From SIG575 sp045595725 (GTDB taxonomy: Bacteria; Bacillota; Clostridia; Oscillospirales; Acutalibacteraceae): 23,322 nucleotides of DNA. This document shows positions 15,714-22,030 of the stretch, piece after piece. Under the pieces are notes generated by a model. The model worked only from the letters and a program-made list of their open reading frames with translations, was not told where the DNA came from and searched no databases. Positions within the stretch are counted from its first letter, which is position 1; every line of letters begins with the position of its first letter. The position numbers and the translations under genes were made by a program. Location: the NCBI GenBank assembly GCA_045595725.1, contig JAZOAY010000117.1, positions 1-23,322 of the forward strand, given 5' to 3'.

Positions 15714-16079
15714 ACGGATATTTTTCTCGATTTTTTAAAAGTTTTCTGCACAGGAGGACTCATCTGTGTTGTAGGGCAACTTCTTATTGACCTTACAAAA
15801 TTGACTCCCGCACGTATTCTTGTAGGCTTTGTAGTACTGGGAGTTATCCTTTCTGCCATCGGAATTTATGAACCTTTTACTGAGTGGGCAGGTTGCGGTG
15901 CCACAGTTCCTCTGACAGGCTTCGGAAATGTTCTCGTTCAGGGAACTAAAGAAAAAATTAACGAACTGGGTTGGCTCGGCATTCTGACAGGTCCGCTGTC
16001 TTCCGGTGCCGCAGGAATAACTGCAGCAATACTCAGCGGACTTGTGGTATCCCTTGTGGCAAAACCAAAATCAAAATAA
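15714..16079 (+). CDS. spoVAE: SpoVAE-type stage V sporulation membrane protein, stand-alone copy with non-standard start
   Basis: About 121 residues. The conserved body matches SpoVAE: GGLICVVGQLLIDLTKLTPA, then ARILVGFVVLGVIL, GCGATVPLTGFGNVLVQG and AGITAAILSGLVVSLVAKPK. SpoVA proteins form the inner spore-membrane channel for dipicolinic acid entry and release, and SpoVAE has about four membrane segments. The frame is open from 15669, but no ATG, GTG or TTG occurs before 15801, and starting at 15801 would remove the first membrane helix. Best guesses are ACG at 15714 (7 bases after GGGGG) or ATT at 15720. The usual neighbours spoVAC and spoVAD are absent. The gene sits right behind the terminator-like hairpin. 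It could be weakly expressed or a decaying copy, yet its coding sequence is intact. Confidence 0.75.
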   Translation, partial: TDIFLDFLKVFCTGGLICVVGQLLIDLTKLTPARILVGFVVLGVILSAIGIYEPFTEWAGCGATVPLTGFGNVLVQGTKEKINELGWLGILTGPLSSGAAGITAAILSGLVVSLVAKPKSK

Positions 16080-16104
16080 AATAAACAAAATAGTTTTTTG
16101 TCTC

Positions 16105-16134
16105 TTGACTTTTGCCCCTCTCTTGTATTATACT
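16105..16134 (+). promoter_or_regulatory. Promoter of the first microprotein gene
   Basis: TTGACT (16105-16110), 18-base spacer, TATACT (16129-16134). It is a strong sigma-A-like match about 50 bases ahead of the start codon. Confidence 0.7.
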
Positions 16135-16184
16135 ATCTGTGTAGAAACTAAAAGTGTAAAAACAGAGAGAGGAGGATCTACACA

Positions 16185-16316
16185 ATGGAAACTGTTACAA
16201 CTATTATCACAAAAGTTTTCGATTTCCTTGGCGGCATTAACTATGCTGAAGCATTCAACAAGATCGAAGCAGCTCTCACAAAGTTGATTGAATGGATTGC
16301 ATCACTTCTTGCATAA
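16185..16316 (+). CDS. Amphipathic microprotein A (43 residues), paralogue of the next gene
   Basis: 43 residues from ATG at 16185, nine bases after a strong AGAGAGGAGG. It begins METVTTIITKVFDFLGG and continues INYAEAFNKIEAALTKLI to a C-terminal EWIASLLA. It has no signal peptide or Cys and a net charge near -2. Hydrophobic residues recur every 3-4 positions, so it probably forms two amphipathic helices around a Gly-Gly break. It aligns with microprotein B downstream: F-N-x-[IV] then K-[LI]-[IV]-E-[WF]-[IV]. Own promoter, own terminator. In size and pattern it recalls phenol-soluble-modulin-like or leaderless peptides, but those are often cationic, and I assign no function. Being intact with a strong ribosome site, it is very likely expressed. 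Confidence 0.75.
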   Translation: METVTTIITKVFDFLGGINYAEAFNKIEAALTKLIEWIASLLA

Positions 16317-16332
16317 TCAATTGAGACACAGT

Positions 16333-16360
16333 AAACCCACACTTTCAGGTGTGGGTTTTT
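16333..16360 (+). terminator. Terminator of microprotein A
   Basis: AAACCCACAC and GTGTGGGTTT form a 10-base-pair stem around a 6-base loop, with TT following the stem's own T-run. It starts 17 bases after the stop. Confidence 0.88.
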
Positions 16361-16388
16361 GCTTTAATACTTTTTAAAAAGTTAACTA

Positions 16389-16417
16389 TTGATTTTAATG
16401 TAAAAATCTGTTATACT
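16389..16417 (+). promoter_or_regulatory. Promoter of the second microprotein gene
   Basis: TTGATT (16389-16394), 17-base spacer, TATACT (16412-16417), with the start codon 66 bases on. The same two hexamers and spacing occur ahead of yajC and at 17307-17335. Confidence 0.65.
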
Positions 16418-16483
16418 CAAGTTGTAAAAACTTTGCGTTTTTATTTTGCAGGATTTTTCCTGTTTTACAGAGGAGGTGTAATA

Positions 16484-16633
16484 ATGGAAAATTTTGATTT
16501 CAATGCTATTCTTGACGTATTCAAAAAAATCGGTGATTGGCTTGGAACTGTTGATTGGGAAGGTGTTTTCAATACAGTTAAAGACGTTATCGGCAAAATC
16601 GTTGAATTCGTATCAGGTCTCGCAGCAAAATAA
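16484..16633 (+). CDS. Amphipathic microprotein B (49 residues), paralogue of the preceding gene
   Basis: 49 residues from ATG at 16484, chosen because AGAGGAGGTG lies directly ahead; the frame is open further upstream but only through promoter DNA. It begins MENFDFNAILDVFKKIGDWL, continues GTVDWEGVFNTVKDVIGK and ends IVEFVSGLAAK. Net charge is about -3, with three tryptophan/aromatic-rich turns and no signal peptide. Like microprotein A it looks like two amphipathic helices joined by a Gly-containing turn, and the pair aligns over its last 30 or so residues. It has its own promoter and a perfect 15-pair terminator. The TetR-family gene converges on it from the other side. Function unknown; membrane-active peptide, secreted modulin or small regulator are all possible. 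Confidence 0.78.
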   Translation: MENFDFNAILDVFKKIGDWLGTVDWEGVFNTVKDVIGKIVEFVSGLAAK

Positions 16634-16655
16634 TGCCTGACCAAAAGGAAGCTAT

Positions 16656-16689
16656 AAAAAAACCACTCATACACATGAGTGGTTTTTTT
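16656..16689. terminator. Bidirectional terminator between microprotein B and the TetR gene
   Basis: AAAAAAACCACTCAT pairs perfectly over 15 bases with ATGAGTGGTTTTTTT around the loop ACAC. T-runs on both strands let it serve both converging genes. Confidence 0.9.
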
Positions 16690-16693
16690 ACAT

Positions 16694-17245
16694 TTACATA
16701 TATTTCACCGTATTTATGAGAAGTTTTTTCAAGAGTGACGCAACATGTTTTTCGTCTTTTTCCATTCCGTTTTTCATCCACTCGGAAATCACTCCCGTGC
16801 AACCGCTTGATACATAATAATAAGTAGTTACACGTTCTTCTTTGTCTGTTTCAGGGAAAAATCTCTCTACATACTCATTAAAGTATGGATAATTTCTACG
16901 GCACAGTTTAACAACGATATCTGCAACATCATTCTGCTTTGTAAAAGCAGCTACAGCTTCTGCATTTTCCTTAATGTTAGCGAGTAAACTTGCAAGATCG
17001 CTTTCAAGATCACGTGGGGCCGTTTCTTCACGTTCAACGAAAAGATTATCCACCATTTCGTTTTTTAACTGTTCATACAGATCAAAAACATCCTCATAAT
17101 ATCTGTAAAAAGTTGCTCTGTTTATTCCCGCTTCATCACAGATCCTTTTTACAGTTATTCTGTTAACGGCTTCTTCCTTTAAAAGTTTTACAAAACTTTC
17201 TTTCACTACTTTCAGCGTATAAACCACACGTGCATCTGTTTTCAT
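16694..17245 (-). CDS. TetR/AcrR family transcriptional regulator
   Basis: 183 residues from ATG at 17245 after GAAAGGAAAAAAGCA. Residues about 10-60 are the TetR DNA-binding domain: ESFVKLLKEEAVNRITVKRI, then CDEAGINRATFYRYYEDVFD, the usual helix-turn-helix with the FYRYY signature. The rest is an all-helical ligand or dimer domain with YYYVSSGCTGVISEWMKNGM, a phrase common in clostridial TetR proteins with the TetR_C_8-type C-terminal domain. It should repress a nearby promoter until a small ligand binds. The upstream gap holds divergent promoters and an inverted repeat TCAACA-N8-TGTTGA, so it may control itself. It converges on the microprotein genes, and no exporter gene lies beside it. 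Confidence 0.88.
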   Translation of the reverse strand: MKTDARVVYTLKVVKESFVKLLKEEAVNRITVKRICDEAGINRATFYRYYEDVFDLYEQLKNEMVDNLFVEREETAPRDLESDLASLLANIKENAEAVAAFTKQNDVADIVVKLCRRNYPYFNEYVERFFPETDKEERVTTYYYVSSGCTGVISEWMKNGMEKDEKHVASLLKKLLINTVKYM

Positions 17246-17290
17246 TGCTTTTTTCCTTTCGTTACGGCCATCTACAATAATTCGACACTT

Positions 17291-17310
17291 TCAACAAAAT
17301 TGTCTGTTGA
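17291..17310. promoter_or_regulatory. Inverted repeat upstream of the TetR gene, candidate operator
   Basis: TCAACA (17291-17296) and TGTTGA (17305-17310) with 8 bases between. It lies in the TetR leader and overlaps the -35 box of a plus-strand promoter. CAACA/TGTTG words recur at 17321, 17354-17362 and 17379-17384. Confidence 0.4.
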
Positions 17311-17335
17311 TTTTCCTTTACAACAGTATTATACT
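17307..17335 (+). promoter_or_regulatory. Plus-strand promoter with no recognised gene
   Basis: TTGATT (17307-17312), 17-base spacer, TATACT (17330-17335), identical hexamers to the microprotein B promoter. Transcription from it would run about 130 bases to the strong terminator at 17423-17475. No convincing reading frame lies between. Confidence 0.4.
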
Positions 17336-17356
17336 AGAATCAGGAGAAAAAAGCAA
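17328..17356 (-). promoter_or_regulatory. TetR gene promoter
   Basis: Minus strand TTGCTT (17356-17351), 17-base spacer, TATAAT (17333-17328). Its -10 overlaps the -10 of the plus-strand promoter, so the two would exclude each other. Confidence 0.5.
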
Positions 17357-17422
17357 CAGTTGTTTAATAAAAAACTTATTGTTGTTTTTATGTTTGAGAT
17401 TATAAACAGTATACTTCCTCCC

Positions 17423-17475
17423 AAACACACAAGAACCGCACCGTTTAGCTTCCCGGTGCGGTTCTTGTGTGTTTT
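17423..17475. terminator. Strong terminator downstream of sigG, active-looking on both strands
   Basis: A perfect 21-base-pair stem (5' arm 17423-17443, 3' arm 17454-17474, GC-rich centre AGAACCGCACCG) with a 10-base loop. It abuts the sigG stop codon. The T-run is better on the plus strand (TTTT) than on the minus strand. Confidence 0.85.
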
Positions 17476-18241
17476 AATTTCCTTTTATTCTGTTAAGCGC
17501 TCCTTTTTCAAGCCGCGACACCTGTGCCTGGGAAATTCCCACTTCGTTTGCGACTTCCATCTGTGTTTTTCCCTGCATAAAACGCAGATGAAGAATTTTC
17601 TTTTCGCGAGGCGAAAGTTTTTTTATTTCTTCTCTCAGTTCAATTTCATCAAGCCAATTTCTGTCATCATTCTGATCTCCTATCTGATCCATAACGTAAA
17701 TTGTGTCACCTCCGTCATTGTAAATGGGTTCATACAGACTTACCGGTTCAACAATAGATTCAAGAGCAAGAACAACTTCTTCTTTTTTTATTCCAAGTTC
17801 CTTTGCAATTTCCTCCACAGTCGGTTCCTGTCTGTTTTCAAGGGAAAGTCTCTCCTTTACCTGCATTGCATGATAAGCCGTGTCACGCATAGAACGTGAA
17901 ACACGAACAGCGTTATTATCTCTGAGGTACCGTCTGATTTCACCTATTATCATTGGTACGGAATAAGTTGAAAACCTCACTCCCAAATCAACATTAAAAT
18001 TATCTATGGCTTTTATAAGACCTATGCAACCAACCTGAAAAAGATCGTCAGGATTTTCACCTCTGTTTGTAAAACGCTGAATAACGGAAAGCACAAGTTT
18101 TAAATTTCCGCTTATCAGTTCATCACGTGCTTTCATATCACCGTCTTTGATTTTTGCCAGCAACTCCATTTTTTCTTTTTCTTTGAGAACTTTCAGGTTT
18201 GACGTGTTAACACCGCAAATTTCAACTTTATTGAACTGCAA
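17474..18241 (-). CDS. sigG: RNA polymerase sporulation sigma factor SigG
   Basis: 255 residues. The N-terminus NKVEICGVNTSNLKVLKEKE is the hallmark of SigG. Region 2 has NLKLVLSVIQRFTNRGENPD followed by DLFQVGCIGLIKAIDNFN and VRFSTYSVPMIIGEIRRYLR. Region 4 ends in KTQMEVANEVGISQAQVSRL. SigG directs late forespore genes such as spoVA, ssp and germinant receptors. The start is TTG at 18241, six bases after GGAGGG, the only codon that gives the conserved N-terminus. The ribosome site lies partly inside a 14-pair hairpin (18250-18293). spoIIGA-sigE, which often precede sigG, are absent; nagA lies upstream on the same strand. Confidence 0.96.
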   Translation of the reverse strand: MQFNKVEICGVNTSNLKVLKEKEKMELLAKIKDGDMKARDELISGNLKLVLSVIQRFTNRGENPDDLFQVGCIGLIKAIDNFNVDLGVRFSTYSVPMIIGEIRRYLRDNNAVRVSRSMRDTAYHAMQVKERLSLENRQEPTVEEIAKELGIKKEEVVLALESIVEPVSLYEPIYNDGGDTIYVMDQIGDQNDDRNWLDEIELREEIKKLSPREKKILHLRFMQGKTQMEVANEVGISQAQVSRLEKGALNRIKGN

Positions 18242-18293
18242 AAAAATCCCTCCGCAATATCTGTTACAAATAGTATTGTCAGATATTGCGGAG
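18241..18293 (-). terminator. Terminator-like hairpin covering the sigG ribosome site
   Basis: On the minus strand CTCCGCAATATCTG (18293-18280) pairs perfectly with CAGATATTGCGGAG (18263-18250) around a 16-base loop. GGA and seven T residues follow, the last of which belong to the TTG start. It can end nagA transcripts. It also ties up the first four bases of the GGAGGG ribosome site of sigG. No room remains after it for a separate sigG promoter. Confidence 0.75.
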
Positions 18294-18306
18294 TTTAATA
18301 TTTCTC

Positions 18307-19425
18307 TTATATTATTTTTTTACCTTTTATATAAACACTTTTAATTTCCATGTTTTCATCAACAAGTAACAGGTCTGCATTTTTTCCTTTTTCAATGGAA
18401 CCCGTCACTTTATCCTGACCGATTGCTCTTGCAGGATTTATTGTACAGGATTTAACTGCATGCTTAAAATCAATTCCGAAAGAAAGAAGATTTCTGAATT
18501 CATCAAAAATATTGGATGTGCTTGCGGCAATCGTACCGTCAGCAAGGAGTGCCTTTCCTTCACGTACATAAACAGTCTGACCGCCAAGCATATATTCACC
18601 GTCTTCGCAGTCCGCCGCTTTCATTGAGTCACTGATTACGATTGTTCTGTCTTCTCCCAAAAGTTTAAAAGCCATTCTCAATGTCTCAGGTGCAACGTGA
18701 AAACCGTCACAGATAATTTCTGCTCTGACATTATCTGAATCAAAAACTGCACCTGCAACTCCGGGCACACGTGCGGAAATACCTGTCATCGCATTAAAGA
18801 GATGTGTTGCATGTGTAATTCCGTTTTCAAAACCTTTTCTTGCCTGAATACTGTCAGCAGAGGTATGTGCGGCAGAAACTGTACATATTTCTGAAACCTC
18901 TTTTGAAAAAGCGTTGTTTTCATCTTCTTCAGGAGCAATGTCAACAAGTGAAACATTGCAGATATCATTAAGCTTTTTAAATTCATCAATATCGGGTTTT
19001 CTTACATGTTCAGCTTTCTGAGCACCTTTCTTTGCAAGAGAAATGTACGGTCCTTCCATGTTTATTCCGTGTATGTAAGCACCTTTTTCATTTCCTTTTA
19101 CAAGAGAAATCGTTCTGAAAATTTCTTCAAGTTCTTCACCCGACAAAGTCATTGTAGTAGGGCAGAAAGAGGTAACGCCATGACGGGGAAGATTTTCTGA
19201 CATTATCTGCAAAGACTCTTCTTTTGCATCAGAAGCATCTCCTCCTTTGGTTCCGTGAATGTGAATATCAATAAATCCCGGAAGAATTTTAAGCCCTGAG
19301 CAATCAATTATTTCTGCATCGTTTTTTTCGCAGTCAATACCGAGAATTTTTCCGTCCTCTACAGCAAGACTGCCATTTACAAAATCAAAGTTTTCATTTA
19401 ATATTTCAGCATTTTTAAATATCAT
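18307..19425 (-). CDS. nagA: N-acetylglucosamine-6-phosphate deacetylase
   Basis: 372 residues from ATG at 19425, placed after GGTGA; an ATG two codons earlier is equally possible, and a far-upstream start adding 24 residues is less likely as it crosses promoter-like DNA. NagA removes the acetyl group from GlcNAc-6-phosphate to give glucosamine-6-phosphate, in amino-sugar breakdown and wall recycling. Motifs of the amidohydrolase fold are intact: GFIDIHIHGTKGGDASDA (metal-site HxH), NMEGPYIS (metal Glu), AAHTSADS and ATHLFNAMTG (metal His residues), and IVISDSMKAAD (catalytic Asp). nagB and a GlcNAc transporter are not in the window. The phosphomannose isomerase and sialidase-like genes are divergent, so the three may share substrates from host glycans. 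Confidence 0.95.
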   Translation of the reverse strand: MIFKNAEILNENFDFVNGSLAVEDGKILGIDCEKNDAEIIDCSGLKILPGFIDIHIHGTKGGDASDAKEESLQIMSENLPRHGVTSFCPTTMTLSGEELEEIFRTISLVKGNEKGAYIHGINMEGPYISLAKKGAQKAEHVRKPDIDEFKKLNDICNVSLVDIAPEEDENNAFSKEVSEICTVSAAHTSADSIQARKGFENGITHATHLFNAMTGISARVPGVAGAVFDSDNVRAEIICDGFHVAPETLRMAFKLLGEDRTIVISDSMKAADCEDGEYMLGGQTVYVREGKALLADGTIAASTSNIFDEFRNLLSFGIDFKHAVKSCTINPARAIGQDKVTGSIEKGKNADLLLVDENMEIKSVYIKGKKII

Positions 19426-19536
19426 TTCCATCACCCGAAGATATTGTAACACAAATATTTCAAAAATTAAACATTTTCTATTGATTTTTCTTTCCAACTG
19501 TGAGAAAATTAAAAAAACATAATACTGAGGTGGACC

Positions 19537-20625
19537 ATGAAAACTTTATATCCTCTTAAAACCAAACACAACCGTTGTTGGAGATGTTACCTTGGCGGTA
19601 AACTTATTGACGTAATGTACGGAGATGAAAATCCTGCTGACGGATATTTCCCCGAAGACTGGTTGGCAAGTACGGTTGTTGCAGTAAATCCTGACAGAGA
19701 AGGGAAACCTGAATTCGAAGGTCTGAGTGTAGCAATCCTTGCAGACGGAAGTGAAAGATATCTCAGAGATTTAATAGAAGAAAACCCTGAAAGTTATCTC
19801 GGAAAAGACCATGTTGAAAAATTCGGTACCAACTTAGGGGTTCTTGCAAAATTCCTTGACTCTGCAGAAAAGCTTCCCGTTCAATGTCATCCCGACAAAA
19901 AGGCTGCAAAAGATTTCTTTAATTCCGATTACGGCAAAACTGAAGCATGGTTTATCCTTGACGGAAGAACAATTAACGGCGAAGAGCCTTATATTTTAAT
20001 GGGATTCAAAGAGGGCGTCACAAAAGAAAAATGGCGTGAACTTTTTGAAAAGCAAGACATCAAAGGCATGGACAACTGCATGCACAAAATCCGTGTGAAA
20101 CCCGGTGATGTTTTTATTATCGAAGGCGGATGTCCCCACGCTATCGGTTCAGGTTGTCTGCTTCTTGAAATTCAGGAACCTACAGACTATACAATCAGCA
20201 TGGAAAAATTCAATTCACAGGGTGAGCCTAATCCTGAAGAGCTTGTTCACATGGGAATAGGCTATGACAAAATGTTCGAGTGTTTCCATTATGATAATTT
20301 TACTCCCGAGGAAGTTCTTGCAAATTATAAACTCGAACCCACTATTGATGAAGAAAATGAAAATTATAAAATCACAACCCACATTTCTTACGAAAGAACA
20401 CCTATTTTTTCTTTAAAAAGAATTGATGTTTTCTCATCGTACACAAGAAATGAAGCCGAAAGGCCCTCTTCACTTTCAGTAATTGAAGGTTCAGGCAAAA
20501 TCAGATGGAATGGCGGAGAAATTGACGTTGTAAAAGGTGACTGTATCTTCATTCCCAAAGAAACCGTATTATTTACAATTGAAGGAAATATTTCACTTAT
20601 TGAGTGCTTACCCCCTCAGATATAA
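19537..20625 (+). CDS. manA: Type I phosphomannose isomerase family protein (mannose-6-phosphate isomerase)
   Basis: 362 residues from ATG at 19537 after GAGGTGG. It interconverts mannose-6-phosphate and fructose-6-phosphate. The zinc ligands of type I enzymes can be picked out in the cupin core: Gln116 and His118 in QCHPD, Glu136 in KTEAW, and His201 in GGCPHAIGSG. The final 80 residues form the second, degenerate cupin half (RIDVFSSYTRNEAERPSSLS and GDCIFIPKETVLFTIEG). It is one of the bacterial shorter forms rather than the longer E. coli form. A cytosolic role feeding mannose into glycolysis fits the nagA and sialidase-like neighbours. The BNR protein gene follows after 18 bases with its own AAAGGAG, so the two form an operon. 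Confidence 0.88.
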   Translation: MKTLYPLKTKHNRCWRCYLGGKLIDVMYGDENPADGYFPEDWLASTVVAVNPDREGKPEFEGLSVAILADGSERYLRDLIEENPESYLGKDHVEKFGTNLGVLAKFLDSAEKLPVQCHPDKKAAKDFFNSDYGKTEAWFILDGRTINGEEPYILMGFKEGVTKEKWRELFEKQDIKGMDNCMHKIRVKPGDVFIIEGGCPHAIGSGCLLLEIQEPTDYTISMEKFNSQGEPNPEELVHMGIGYDKMFECFHYDNFTPEEVLANYKLEPTIDEENENYKITTHISYERTPIFSLKRIDVFSSYTRNEAERPSSLSVIEGSGKIRWNGGEIDVVKGDCIFIPKETVLFTIEGNISLIECLPPQI

Positions 20626-20643
20626 AAATAAAGGAGTAATATT

Positions 20644-21633
20644 ATGAAAGTTATTGCTAAAAAAGAAGTTATAAATAAAGCAGGCACACCTACAGAAAAC
20701 TGTCACGCATCGACAATTCTGCCTCTTGATAACGGTGAGGTTCTCGCTTCATGGTTCGGCGGAACAAAAGAGGGTACAGACGATGTCAAGATTTTTGTAA
20801 GCAAAAGAGTAAACGGACAGTGGCAGACACCCGTTAAAATCAGCGTTGACGAGGACACACCCCATTGGAACCCCGTTCTTTTTAAACTTAATGACGGCAG
20901 AATAGCCCTTTATTTTAAATATGGTAAAGCAATCAAACTTGTATGGACAACATACGTTTCATACTCTGAAGATAACGGCGAAACATGGACTACTCCCGTA
21001 GAGCTTGTTGAGGGTGATACTTCCGGTGGCAGAGGTCCTGTAAAGAACAAGCCTATCTATCTTGCAGACGGAACTCTCATTGCTCCTGCATCTCACGAAC
21101 CGTCTTTTGAAACATGGACTTCTTTTTGCGATATTTCAAAAGACAACGGCAAAACATGGGAAATGTCCTCATATATTCCCACCGGTGAGGGAGATGACTT
21201 TATTCCCATGATTCAGCCCACACTCTGGCAGGATGACTCAGGTGACGTGCATATGCTTCTCCGTTCAGCAAAGGAAAGAATTTTTAAATCCGATTCTACA
21301 GACGGTGGCAGAACATGGTGTAAAGCTTACGACACAGGCCTTCTCAATCCCAACAGCGGTATTGACCTTGTAAGAGACGGTGAGGGAATTTTCCTTGTTT
21401 ATAATCCCACAGATAAAAACTGGGGTGACAGAACACCTCTTTTACTCGCAGTTTCAAAGGATAACGGTAACTCATGGGAAACAATTCTCACTCTTGAAGA
21501 AGCAGAAGTAGGAAGAGAAGAAGACGTTGAATATTCTTATCCTGCGATTGTTTCTCACGGCGGAAAGCTTCACATTACATATACTTATAACAGAGTAAGC
21601 ATTGTTTACTGGGAAGTTGAAATCAGCGATTAA
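20644..21633 (+). CDS. Sialidase-superfamily (BNR_2-type) beta-propeller protein, cytosolic
   Basis: 329 residues from ATG at 20644. Four Asp-box motifs mark a six-bladed propeller: SEDNGETW (108-115), SKDNGKTW (165-172), STDGGRTW (218-225) and SKDNGNSW (271-278). The phrases ENCHASTILPL, GRGPVKNKPIYLADGTLIAP and HWNPVLF are typical of the BNR_2 branch of sialidase-like proteins. There is no signal peptide or anchor, so it acts inside the cell, unlike classical secreted GH33 sialidases. I do not see the usual FRIP motif near the N-terminus. True sialidase activity is therefore unsure; the enzyme may act on imported oligosaccharides or have another glycosidase role. It is the last gene of the manA operon, and its 3' end overlaps the converging TIGR04086 gene by 11 bases. 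Confidence 0.8.
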   Translation: MKVIAKKEVINKAGTPTENCHASTILPLDNGEVLASWFGGTKEGTDDVKIFVSKRVNGQWQTPVKISVDEDTPHWNPVLFKLNDGRIALYFKYGKAIKLVWTTYVSYSEDNGETWTTPVELVEGDTSGGRGPVKNKPIYLADGTLIAPASHEPSFETWTSFCDISKDNGKTWEMSSYIPTGEGDDFIPMIQPTLWQDDSGDVHMLLRSAKERIFKSDSTDGGRTWCKAYDTGLLNPNSGIDLVRDGEGIFLVYNPTDKNWGDRTPLLLAVSKDNGNSWETILTLEEAEVGREEDVEYSYPAIVSHGGKLHITYTYNRVSIVYWEVEISD

Positions 21634-22030
21634 CTGCCGCAATTCCACCCAATGCTCCCCCGAGCGTCATAAGAAGTGACATAATAATTGTACGTGTTCC
21701 CACATTGTCTGCAACAGCAAGAAGAACAAAACACACTATAACTATTACAGGCAGACTTGTAAGCACGCCTGACAAAAGTCCTTTTTCACGTGTTTTACGA
21801 AGCGACAAAAATGACCCGATAAAAGTTGACAGAAGAGAAACGAAGAGAACAAGAATTTTCTGCATTGATTCAGAAATTCCCGCTTTCACAACAACCAACG
21901 CTAAAACAAGCATCATTGCAAAAAATGATATTAGCGAAAACAAACTTCCCCACATTATTTTTTTCATAAAGGATACACGGGGATTATCGTTGTCTTTTGT
22001 AGATACTCTTCTCTTTTTATTTCTTGGCAT
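21623..22030 (-). CDS. TIGR04086-type small membrane protein
   Basis: 135 residues from ATG at 22030, chosen because GGAGGTG lies 6 bases ahead; five extra upstream codons would come from the ribosome site itself. A basic N-terminus (MPRNKKRRVSTKDNDNPRVS) is followed by four membrane helices, including FSLISFFAMMLVLALVVVKA and a final helix rich in Gly (SLLMTLGGALGGIAAVNR). Size, four-helix layout and the position next to yajC match the TIGR04086 family of Firmicutes, which has no known function. Its ribosome site forms one arm of a palindromic hairpin. The 3' end overlaps the sialidase-like gene tail to tail, with no terminator between the two. Confidence 0.78.
   Translation of the reverse strand: MPRNKKRRVSTKDNDNPRVSFMKKIMWGSLFSLISFFAMMLVLALVVVKAGISESMQKILVLFVSLLSTFIGSFLSLRKTREKGLLSGVLTSLPVIVIVCFVLLAVADNVGTRTIIMSLLMTLGGALGGIAAVNR

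Noticed and set aside
15801..16079. Short version of the SpoVAE-like gene starting at TTG 15801
   Set aside because: It would remove the conserved first membrane helix (GGLICVVGQLLID), which is intact and in frame upstream, and it has no ribosome site.
16349..16633. 94-codon version of microprotein B with a longer N-terminus
   Set aside because: The extra 45 codons cover the promoter and ribosome site; the AGGAGG before ATG 16484 marks the real start.
17281..17287. TTCGACA, a perfect Spo0A-box word upstream of the TetR gene
   Set aside because: A 7-base word is expected two or three times by chance on both strands of a window this size, and it lies downstream of the predicted TetR start.
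17300..17899. 199-codon plus-strand reading frame opposite sigG
   Set aside because: It runs through the terminator and antisense to the highly conserved sigG gene, lacks a ribosome site, and its composition is that of a shadow frame.
19425..19497. 24-residue longer NagA start
   Set aside because: The extra residues (IFEIFVLQYLRV) have no counterpart in NagA and overlap AT-rich promoter-like DNA.
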